NCBI GenBank assembly: GCA_009781965.1 | Contig: WQUS01000069.1 | Span: 1 to 7,328 of the forward strand | Source of the DNA: Bacillota bacterium | Lineage (GTDB): Bacteria > Bacillota > Desulfotomaculia > Desulfotomaculales > Desulfallaceae | Direction of reading: 5' to 3' | DNA: 7,328 nt | Shown here: positions 1-5,652 of the stretch, piece after piece | How the letters are laid out: each line of letters starts with the position of its first letter | Numbering within the stretch: the first letter of the stretch is position 1 | The notes under the pieces: model-generated | Told to the model about the DNA's origin: nothing | Seen by the model: the letters and a program-made list of their open reading frames with translations, nothing else | Database searches by the model: none | Translations under genes and position numbers: made by a program

Positions 1-1034
1 ACCAGCATAATTCCGGCGGGGAAAGTGACCGTGGCATGAATACGGGATACTGTGACCGTGCCGTCTTCCAGGGGCTGGCGCAGGGCTTCCAGGGCATCCC
101 GCTTGAATTCCGCCATTTCATCCAAAAATAACACTCCCCGGTGAGCCAGGCTTATTTCTCCCGGCCGGGGGAATCTGCCGCCGCCCACCAGAGCGGCAGT
201 GGAAACGGTATGGTGGGGCGCGCGGAAAGGTCTTTGAGTGATTAACGGGCGACCGGGGGGAAGCAGTCCGGCCAAACTATACAGTTTGGTAACCTCCAAT
301 GCTTCCTCCGATGACATGTCCGGCAGAATGCCCGGTAATCTGCGGGCCAGCATTGTTTTGCCCGCTCCCGGCGTCCCCAGCATAATTAAATTATGGCCTC
401 CGGCGGCGGCTACCTCCAGGCCCCGTTTGGCCGCCGCCTGCCCGTGCACCTCGGACATATCCGGCAGACCGTCTTTGGCGGCCCAGTATTTTTCGTTGTC
501 CGCCACATGGGGCGTGATGATTGCTTCTCCATTTAGGTGCTGCACCAATTGCCGCAAGTCCCGCACCGGATAAACTTCAATGCCGTTTACCAGCGCCGCT
601 TCATCGGCGTTGGCTATGGGGACGATTACCCGGTGATAACCTTCATTAGGCATAGACGCCACCCGGGACAACAAACCGTTAACTCCCCGGATGGAACCGT
701 TCAGGGATAACTCGCCCAAAAAGATATAGCCCTGCAGCAATAGCGGATCGATTTGTTCGGTTGACGACAGAATGCCCAAAGATATGGGCAGGTCATAAAC
801 GGGACCTTCTTTTTTTAAATCGGCGGGCGCCAGGTTGACTGTGATGCGCCGGGCAGGGAAATGAAAACCGGCGTTTTTCAACGCGGCTCGTACCCGGTCC
901 TTGGCTTCGCGGACAGCAGGATCCGGTAACCCTACGATATCAAACCCCGGCAGACCATTGGAGGCATCGACTTCCACCCGCACCAACTGCCCTTCCAGGC
1001 CGTTAACAGCCATGCTGTGTACAATGGTCAGCAT
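1..1034 (-). CDS. comM: ComM/YifB family Mg-chelatase-like AAA+ ATPase, 3' end cut by the window edge
   Basis: I translated 344 codons from ATG at 1034. The full family protein is about 500 residues, so roughly the first two thirds is present. The N-terminal ComM domain is typical: near-start NGLEGQLVRVEVD, then GLPGFDIVGLPD at about 28-38, and a stretch around 67-84 containing VNLAPADLKKEG and YDLPIS. The Mg-chelatase-like AAA+ core follows with Walker A GTPGAGKT (220-227), the family signature RPFRAPHHTVS (268-278) and Walker B VLFLDE (301-306). GGAGGGT (1041-1047) lies 6 nt before the ATG and fixes the start. In Vibrio and Haemophilus, ComM is a hexameric helicase that promotes branch migration during natural transformation; in Firmicutes the role is less established. 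It starts 17 bp after the regulator stop codon, so the two are probably co-transcribed. The gene is clearly more GC-rich than the upstream regulator. The C-terminal part lies outside the window. Confidence 0.95.
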   Translation of the reverse strand, partial: MLTIVHSMAVNGLEGQLVRVEVDASNGLPGFDIVGLPDPAVREAKDRVRAALKNAGFHFPARRITVNLAPADLKKEGPVYDLPISLGILSSTEQIDPLLLQGYIFLGELSLNGSIRGVNGLLSRVASMPNEGYHRVIVPIANADEAALVNGIEVYPVRDLRQLVQHLNGEAIITPHVADNEKYWAAKDGLPDMSEVHGQAAAKRGLEVAAAGGHNLIMLGTPGAGKTMLARRLPGILPDMSSEEALEVTKLYSLAGLLPPGRPLITQRPFRAPHHTVSTAALVGGGRFPRPGEISLAHRGVLFLDEMAEFKRDALEALRQPLEDGTVTVSRIHATVTFPAGIML

Positions 1035-1051
1035 TAACAAACCCTCCAAGA

Positions 1052-2794
1052 TTATAAAATATCTTTTATTTCTTTAAGTTTATCATATAAAGCAGCCCTG
1101 CTGATGCCCAATAATTTAGCGGCTTTGGTTTTATTTCCTTTTGTAATTTTTAACGCTTTGATGATTGCTTCTTTAGTTACTGTAGATAAAGACAAACCGT
1201 ATCCCAAGTCATTATCATCATCATTGTGCTCCAGTGAATTAATTCCCAGATCAGTCATTTGGATCATATTGCTATTACAATAAATTACCGCCCGTTCAAT
1301 CATATTTTCAAGTTCTCGAATATTTCCCGGCCAATTATAGTTTGTAAAAAACTCCATAACTTCATTGGTAACATTATCAATTTGTTTTCCTAATTCTTTA
1401 TTAAATTTATTTATAAAATGATTAACCAGGAAAGGAATATCATCAACATGCTCCCGCAAAGGTTTTATCGCTAATACCAGCACTTTTAGCCGATAATAAA
1501 GATCACTTCTAAATTTTTCATCTTTGGTAAGCTTATATAAATTCTTATTTGTTGCGGCCAGTATGCGCACGTTAATTTTTTTGGTCGTGATACTCCCCAC
1601 GCGTTCTACTTCTTTATCCTGCATTACACGCAATAATTTCCCTTGCAAAGGCAGAGGCATATCACCAATCTCATCCAAAAATATACTGCCTCCATCAGCA
1701 AGCTCAAATTTTCCCGCTTTGCCATGTCTTAATGCTCCCGTAAACGCCCCACCTTCATAACCGAACAATTCCGCTTCGGCTAGTTCTGCAGGTATGGCGG
1801 CACAATTAACCTTTATGAAAGATCGTTTACACCGGTCACTGGCGTTATGAATAGCTTGCGCCAATAATTCCTTTCCGGTGCCGCTTTCACCGTTAATAAG
1901 AACAGTGGAGGAGCTTGTGGCAGCTTGTAAAGCCTGTCTTTTAATATCTAAGATGATGGTACTTTTGCCAATAATGCTTTCAATGGTGTATTTTGTACCG
2001 TTCAGCCTAAATAGATCGTCATTTCGTTCCTGTTTATTGGAAAAGGGTACATTAATATGGTCACCATGATCATTTATATAGTATTTAGAGGCCTCAATTT
2101 CCGCAGCGTCTTGGATGATCAAAATTACTCCCTTTGTTTCGCCGGCTTGAACAATCGGGATACCGTTGACAATCAAAGATTTATCTAAATCTAAATGTTC
2201 AAGTCTTTGCGGTCCGGCCCAAACCCCATCAATTATTTCTTTAAAAGACAGGTTGGGTAATAATTTATTAATATTTACACCAGCTTGAACATTCGGAAAA
2301 AGGCGATTAAGATATGCGCTAAATAGATTTATGATTCCTAACTCATCGGTAGCTACAATCCCACAGGGTACTTGTTGAAAAATGTTAGATATTTCTTCAT
2401 ATAAAAATTCAATTTGATCAAGTACATTATTTATAGCGTTTGTCTGGCTAATAATGCCGATAGGTCTGCCATTCAGGTCTACCACAGGAGCTTGGCCAAT
2501 GCGGGCTTTACGTAACCAAACGATTGATTCCATAAGGTTGTTGAAAGTTTTGTCGTCATGGAAGTATACGACATCTTGTAAATAATAACGCTCGATATTT
2601 GTATTCAAGTTCGCTCCTTGAAGAATACAGTCGTATAAATTGGAGCGAGTGAATATACCGATTAAACGGCCATTGTCATTAACCACCGGAATGGCCATTA
2701 ACTTTGTAGTGCGGAAGGTTAACAGGGCATCTTGCACTGTGTTGTCAGGTTTTAAAGATTTAGCAGTTGAAATCATGATTTCTTTAGCTTCCAT
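1052..2794 (-). CDS. sigma-54-dependent transcriptional activator with tandem CBS domains, PAS domain, AAA+ and Fis-type HTH
   Basis: This is a bacterial enhancer-binding protein that uses ATP to open sigma-54 promoter complexes. The called protein is 580 residues. Numbering from the longer GTG start at 2836 (594 aa; subtract 14 for the called start), the domains are two CBS repeats (about 16-70 and 84-138), a PAS-like segment (about 146-248, with VPCGIVATDELGIIN), and a AAA+ domain. The AAA+ motifs are Walker A GESGTGKE (316-323), the sigma-54 contact loop GAFTGA (363-368), Walker B SIFLDE (384-389) and arginine-finger region FRSDLYYR (442-449). The Fis-like HTH KTKAAKLLGISRAALYDKL is at 569-587. 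All residues needed for activity are visible. CBS pairs commonly bind adenine nucleotides or SAM, and PAS domains bind small ligands, so the protein probably senses a metabolite; the ligand is unknown. The ATG at 2794 is preferred because it begins at the CBS domain, has AAGGGG upstream, and leaves a normal 5' leader after the predicted promoter. It is divergent from the hydrolase, its likely target. Confidence 0.93.
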   Translation of the reverse strand: MEAKEIMISTAKSLKPDNTVQDALLTFRTTKLMAIPVVNDNGRLIGIFTRSNLYDCILQGANLNTNIERYYLQDVVYFHDDKTFNNLMESIVWLRKARIGQAPVVDLNGRPIGIISQTNAINNVLDQIEFLYEEISNIFQQVPCGIVATDELGIINLFSAYLNRLFPNVQAGVNINKLLPNLSFKEIIDGVWAGPQRLEHLDLDKSLIVNGIPIVQAGETKGVILIIQDAAEIEASKYYINDHGDHINVPFSNKQERNDDLFRLNGTKYTIESIIGKSTIILDIKRQALQAATSSSTVLINGESGTGKELLAQAIHNASDRCKRSFIKVNCAAIPAELAEAELFGYEGGAFTGALRHGKAGKFELADGGSIFLDEIGDMPLPLQGKLLRVMQDKEVERVGSITTKKINVRILAATNKNLYKLTKDEKFRSDLYYRLKVLVLAIKPLREHVDDIPFLVNHFINKFNKELGKQIDNVTNEVMEFFTNYNWPGNIRELENMIERAVIYCNSNMIQMTDLGINSLEHNDDDNDLGYGLSLSTVTKEAIIKALKITKGNKTKAAKLLGISRAALYDKLKEIKDIL

Positions 2795-2807
2795 AAAATG
2801 CTTGACA

Positions 2808-2813
2808 CCCCTT
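2808..2813 (-). promoter_or_regulatory. ribosome binding site favouring the 2794 start of the activator
   Basis: AAGGGG on the minus strand lies 13 nt before the ATG at 2794. The spacing is long, so the site is only moderately convincing. The alternative GTG at 2836 has only AT-rich sequence before it and would sit about 12 nt from the predicted transcription start, so 2794 remains the better choice. Confidence 0.45.
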
Positions 2814-2854
2814 ATTATGACAAAATTTGCTGACACGTTTAAAAGCTTATAAAA

Positions 2855-2882
2855 ACTATACCATAAACAAACTAATTGCCAA
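2855..2882 (-). promoter_or_regulatory. sigma-A type promoter for the activator gene
   Basis: On the minus strand, TTGGCA (2877-2882, five of six to TTGACA) is followed by 16 nt and then TATAGT (2855-2860, five of six to TATAAT). Transcription would begin near 2848, giving a leader of about 54 nt to the ATG at 2794. Enhancer-binding protein genes are usually transcribed from housekeeping promoters. The -35 box lies 22 bp from the edge of the large inverted repeat, so a protein bound there could also affect this promoter. Confidence 0.55.
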
Positions 2883-2904
2883 ATAGTAATTTTCTAAAAT
2901 AGTT

Positions 2905-2938
2905 GTAAAATAATCAGACAACTGTCTGATTATTTTAC
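2905..2938. promoter_or_regulatory. perfect 16-bp inverted repeat, probable activator binding site (enhancer)
   Basis: The left arm GTAAAATAATCAGACA (2905-2920) and right arm TGTCTGATTATTTTAC (2923-2938) are exact reverse complements around a central AC. No gene ends here and both flanking genes read away from it, so a transcription terminator is unlikely and a dimeric protein operator is the better reading. It lies about 200 bp upstream of the predicted sigma-54 transcription start of the hydrolase, within the usual range for an enhancer. The divergent Fis-HTH activator is the obvious candidate to bind it. A TetR-type repressor operator with core TCAGACA-AC-TGTCTGA is an alternative, but no such regulator is in the window. 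Confidence 0.65.
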
Positions 2939-2954
2939 GTAATTTAGCTACTCT

Positions 2955-2961
2955 TCTGATT
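2955..2961 (+). promoter_or_regulatory. possible extra half-site TCTGATT
   Basis: TCTGATT repeats the inner part of the right arm of the inverted repeat (2925-2931), displaced by exactly 30 bp, close to three helical turns. This would place it on nearly the same DNA face. It overlaps nothing coding. A 7-bp match in AT-rich DNA can occur by chance, so support is weak. Confidence 0.3.
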
Positions 2962-3045
2962 GTTGAATTAATTCAAATTTATCTGTTTAATAATTTTTAT
3001 TTTTTTTGCCTGGCATTTTAATTAGTTATGGCAAGCTTTTTCCTT

Positions 3046-3054
3046 ATCAGTCAA
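3046..3054 (+). promoter_or_regulatory. possible extra half-site ATCAGTCAA
   Basis: ATCAGTCAA matches ATCAGACAA at 2913-2921, spanning the left arm and centre of the inverted repeat, in eight of nine positions. It lies between the inverted repeat and the predicted sigma-54 promoter. It could be a second, weaker activator contact, but chance is not excluded. Confidence 0.25.
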
Positions 3055-3093
3055 TGCTCTTTACGGACCATCCCCGCAGTTTAATTATTTAGA

Positions 3094-3110
3094 CCGGAAC
3101 AAACTTTGCA
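3094..3110 (+). promoter_or_regulatory. sigma-54 (-24/-12) promoter candidate for the hydrolase gene
   Basis: The sequence CCGGAAC, four bases, then TTTGCA keeps the diagnostic GG (3096-3097), exactly 10 nt, and GC (3108-3109). The -12 element TTGCA is perfect against the consensus TTGCW. The -24 element is weaker (CGGAAC against TGGCAC). Transcription would start near 3121, about 40 nt before the ATG at 3161, with the ribosome binding site inside the leader. Together with the divergent activator and the upstream inverted repeat this forms a coherent sigma-54 control unit. Confidence 0.55.
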
Positions 3111-3147
3111 ACATTGCCATAGTCAAGATGTACAACAAATATACAGA

Positions 3148-3154
3148 GAGGGAG
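3148..3154 (+). promoter_or_regulatory. ribosome binding site deciding the hydrolase start
   Basis: GAGGGAG lies 6 nt before the ATG at 3161. The in-frame ATG at 3128 has no Shine-Dalgarno sequence and would sit only about 7 nt inside the predicted transcript. This selects 3161, which also matches where the family's conserved N-terminus begins. Confidence 0.75.
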
Positions 3155-3160
3155 ATACCT

Positions 3161-4165
3161 ATGCTGATCAATACCGTAACAGGTCCTATCGACACGGCCG
3201 CACTCGGCCCGACACTTATGCACGAGCACATCACTTGCGCCGACTGGGGTATGAGGATGAATTTGGGCAACTGGTATTTAAAGTTTGATGAACTGGTTGA
3301 GATAGCCGCCGCTATGTTTTCCAAAGCGAAGCAAGAGTGTGGCGTCACAACGGTCGTGGATGCTACCCCGATCAACCTGGGCCGAGATGTTAAGCTAATC
3401 TACGAGGTGGCGAAGCGTTCCGGCGTCAACTTTATCGTATCCAGTGGCTTTTACTACCAGGAGGAAATCACCTTGATGGCTCCTCCTCCGGAGGGTGAGA
3501 GCGGGACTTCGCCAGGGATAAACTTGTTGGCTCGCCCGGAAGATGAGATTGCCGAACTGTTGCTGAACGAGTGTCAGAACGGGATTGCGGATACCGGCAT
3601 ATTTCCGGGGATGATGAAATGTGCGGTAGGCGACGCTGGAATAACCCCGATGATACGTAGAATACTGTCTGCCGTAGCGCGCGTTTGCGCTAAAACAGGG
3701 CTTCCAGTTTTCTGTCACCATACCGTGGACAGTAAAAACGGGGGCGATATACTGGATATTTTCGAGAGTCAAGGGGTCGCGTTGAATCGGTTTATCCTAG
3801 GTCACAGCGGGGATACGGACGATCTTGCTTACTTGGAGCAAACGCTGAAACGCGGCTGCTATCTCGGCATGGATCGTTTTGCCTACTGCGCAATGACTGC
3901 TCCCAGCCTGGAGATTCGTGCGGCGACAATTGCTGCTCTTTGCCAAAAGGGATACGAGAACAAGTTATTGATATCCCATGATAATGTCGGTTACGGTGGT
4001 TTTGTCGGAAACTGGTACGATTTTAAGAATTCGGGGCCGCATGATGATGCCTTCACCTTTGTCCATAAAACAGCGTTGCCTGCGCTGCTGGCTGCCGGCG
4101 TCACCCGGAAGCAGTTTGATACGATGATCGAGGATAATCCGCGGCGGTTTTTTGAAGGCATCTAA
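3161..4165 (+). CDS. phosphotriesterase-family metal-dependent hydrolase
   Basis: This 334-residue protein is of normal length for the phosphotriesterase/PHP branch of the amidohydrolase superfamily, a TIM barrel with a two-metal centre. All expected metal ligands are visible: HEH at 21-23 (strand 1 His-x-His), K153 in GMMKCAVGDAGITP (bridging, usually carboxylated Lys), H187 in FCHHT, H215 in LGHSGDTDD, and D274 in SHDN. The protein should therefore be catalytically competent. Members of the family hydrolyse lactones, esters, amides or, rarely, phosphotriesters; the substrate cannot be assigned from sequence. A proline/glycine-rich loop at about 107-120 (MAPPPEG and following) may shape the pocket. 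No signal peptide is present, so it acts in the cytoplasm. It is the first gene of the plus-strand group, downstream of a predicted sigma-54 promoter and divergent from the activator. Two solute-binding proteins and a dehydrogenase follow, which points to catabolism of an imported compound. Confidence 0.92.
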   Translation: MLINTVTGPIDTAALGPTLMHEHITCADWGMRMNLGNWYLKFDELVEIAAAMFSKAKQECGVTTVVDATPINLGRDVKLIYEVAKRSGVNFIVSSGFYYQEEITLMAPPPEGESGTSPGINLLARPEDEIAELLLNECQNGIADTGIFPGMMKCAVGDAGITPMIRRILSAVARVCAKTGLPVFCHHTVDSKNGGDILDIFESQGVALNRFILGHSGDTDDLAYLEQTLKRGCYLGMDRFAYCAMTAPSLEIRAATIAALCQKGYENKLLISHDNVGYGGFVGNWYDFKNSGPHDDAFTFVHKTALPALLAAGVTRKQFDTMIEDNPRRFFEGI

Positions 4166-4441
4166 TTTTGTTACAAATTTTATCACAAAGAAAGGGACAA
4201 GTACTATGAAATAATTAAACTTCTGAGGTTTTTGCCGCATGAATCAAAGTTGTAAAAAAAATATACAGTTAGGTTGGTATGGCTTAACTGGGAATGATAA
4301 ATAATTTGGAATGTTTTTGCAATAATATTTTTAAACGAAAGGGGGAGATGATTACCTGGCGTGGCGCTGAACACTTACCGATAAAATGTAGATTATAACG
4401 AATGGTTGTTAACTAATTAGCAGTGATAAGGAGGTTTGTTA
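4166..4441 (+). other. 276-bp gap between hydrolase and first binding-protein gene
   Basis: No convincing gene or intrinsic terminator is visible here. The stretch has two purine-rich Shine-Dalgarno-like tracts before very short reading frames: AAAGGGA (4191-4197) before ATG AAA TAA at 4206, and AAAGGGGG (4338-4345) just before a 16-codon frame at 4348-4398. Another 21-codon frame runs 4239-4304. At 4306-4321 the sequence TTGGAATG-TTTTTGCA resembles a sigma-54 promoter, but GG and GC are 9 rather than 10 nt apart. The gap may carry a separate promoter for the binding-protein genes or decayed coding remnants; neither is proven. Confidence 0.35.
4428..4434 (+). promoter_or_regulatory. strong ribosome binding site of the first binding-protein gene
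   Basis: AAGGAGG, a near-perfect complement to the 16S rRNA tail, lies 7 nt before the ATG at 4442. It rules out the in-frame TTG at 4436, which would be 1 nt from the site. The equivalent site of the second copy, GAGGTGG (5639-5645), is weaker, so the first copy may be translated more. Confidence 0.85.
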
Positions 4442-5629
4442 ATGAGCAAGCAATCTAAATTGATTAATGTTTTACTGGGATTGACGCTGACAATGGCAAT
4501 AATGTTGCTGGGCGGTTGCGGCGGTACAGCCACTAAAGAGGGGCAAAATGCTGCCCAGGCGCCTGCTGATAAGATTAAGATTGGTGTTATTGGTGCATTT
4601 AGCGGTCCGTCGGCTGAAATGGGTATACCCATGCGTACAGGTATTGAAATGGCCGCGGATGAGATCAACACTGCCGGTGGTATTAACGGCAAACAAGTTC
4701 AAGTGATCGCCTATGACGATGAAGCGGACTCCTCTAAAAACGCTACCATGGCTCATCGTTTGATTGAATCGGATAATGTGTTGGCAATTTTGGCGGCTCC
4801 TAATTCCGGTACCGCTATTGCAACGGCCACGGTATGCCGGGCGTCTTCTGTGCCCCAGATTGTGCCTATAGCACAATCGCCGGAAGTACTTGAGCCAGCC
4901 AGTTCTTGGGTTTTCAGAATTACTCCGAACAATTATATGGATATTGCACGTTTAATTGATTATGTCAAGCAAAAAGGTTGGAAGAACGTAGCTATTCTCC
5001 ATGACACTTCTGCTTTTGGCCAGTCTGGTGAAAAAATTCTATTAAAGGCCATCCCGGACGCCGGTCTAAATGTAGTTGTCAATGAAGGCCATCAGGTGGG
5101 AATGACAGATATGACTGCCCAAGCCTTGGCTATTAAGCAGTCAAATCCCGATGTGGTAATAGAGTGGAACTTAGGGGCTGACGGCGCCGTTTTTGCCAAT
5201 AATCTTAAAAATATTGGCTATAAAGTGCCCCTGCTGTCGAGCCGCGGCCTGATGTTTGACGTATACACCAGGTTGGGCGGCGATGCAGTGGAAGGAACGA
5301 TAGCGCCAGGTTCCATTGATTACACTAAAAAAGAGGCCCAGGATTTTATCCAAAAATACACCAGTAAAACCGGTTCCGCAGGCAGCATTGATTTTGCCGC
5401 TTTGGGCTACGATTCGATGTATGTGCTGGCTGAGGCGCTCAAGCAGAGCGAACAAAATCCGGACCGTCAGCACGTGCGTGATGCAATTCAGGGGATTAAG
5501 GGATTTAAACCGGTTACCGGTTACTCAGACGCCGAGATAACTTTTGCTCCGGATAAGCAGGAGGGCGCTGATATGAAAAACTCGGTGTTGCAGGTAGTTA
5601 AAAACGGCAAATGGGTTAACTTGGATTAA
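4442..5629 (+). CDS. branched-chain amino acid-type ABC transporter substrate-binding lipoprotein, copy 1
   Basis: This 395-residue type I periplasmic-binding-fold protein belongs to the LivK-like Peripla_BP_6 group, whose members capture branched-chain amino acids, amides, urea or aromatic acids outside the membrane for ABC importers. The N-terminus has a basic start, a hydrophobic stretch (about 9-22) and the lipobox LLGGC with Cys26, so the mature protein is lipid-anchored. A short polar linker leads to the first lobe (KIGVIGAFSGP at 44-56; GIEMAADEINTAGGING at 67-83, a classic family signature; YDDEADSS at 91-98). The second lobe includes WKNVAILHDTSAFGQSGE (180-197) and ends near 395. 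The ATG at 4442 gives the same length as copy 2 and has AAGGAGG upstream. No permease or ATPase gene is in the window. It lies 23 bp before copy 2, so the pair is surely co-transcribed. The ligand is unknown; the neighbouring hydrolase suggests a catabolic substrate rather than a plain amino acid. Confidence 0.93.
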   Translation: MSKQSKLINVLLGLTLTMAIMLLGGCGGTATKEGQNAAQAPADKIKIGVIGAFSGPSAEMGIPMRTGIEMAADEINTAGGINGKQVQVIAYDDEADSSKNATMAHRLIESDNVLAILAAPNSGTAIATATVCRASSVPQIVPIAQSPEVLEPASSWVFRITPNNYMDIARLIDYVKQKGWKNVAILHDTSAFGQSGEKILLKAIPDAGLNVVVNEGHQVGMTDMTAQALAIKQSNPDVVIEWNLGADGAVFANNLKNIGYKVPLLSSRGLMFDVYTRLGGDAVEGTIAPGSIDYTKKEAQDFIQKYTSKTGSAGSIDFAALGYDSMYVLAEALKQSEQNPDRQHVRDAIQGIKGFKPVTGYSDAEITFAPDKQEGADMKNSVLQVVKNGKWVNLD

Positions 5630-5652
5630 ATAACTGACGAGGTGGGCTGTTA

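Noticed and set aside
238..573. 111-codon plus-strand frame opposite comM
   Set aside because: It lies antisense to a well-conserved AAA+ gene, has low-complexity composition and no ribosome site; a shadow frame.
2795..2836. Longer activator start at GTG 2836
   Set aside because: No Shine-Dalgarno sequence precedes it and the extra 14 residues lie before the CBS domain. It cannot be fully excluded.
2905..2938. Reading the palindrome as a bidirectional terminator
   Set aside because: Both adjacent genes are transcribed away from it, so no transcript is expected to end there.
2963..2991. Sigma-A promoter TTGAAT-N17-TTTAAT on the plus strand, overlapping the palindrome TTGAATTAATTCAA
   Set aside because: Such matches are expected in very AT-rich DNA. 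It could give basal hydrolase transcription but has no other support.
3029..3043. Alternative sigma-54 promoter TGGCAAG-CTTT-TTCC
   Set aside because: The -24 half is excellent and spacing is right, but the -12 GC is CC; the 3094-3110 site has the intact GC and a better leader length.
3128..3160. N-terminal extension of the hydrolase from the ATG at 3128
   Set aside because: There is no ribosome binding site before it, it lies just inside the predicted transcript, and the family's conserved N-terminus begins at 3161 behind GAGGGAG.
4239..4304. 21-codon frame beginning MNQSCKKN
   Set aside because: Too short, no recognisable domain, and the nearest GAGG is 11 nt or more away; probably chance or remnant.
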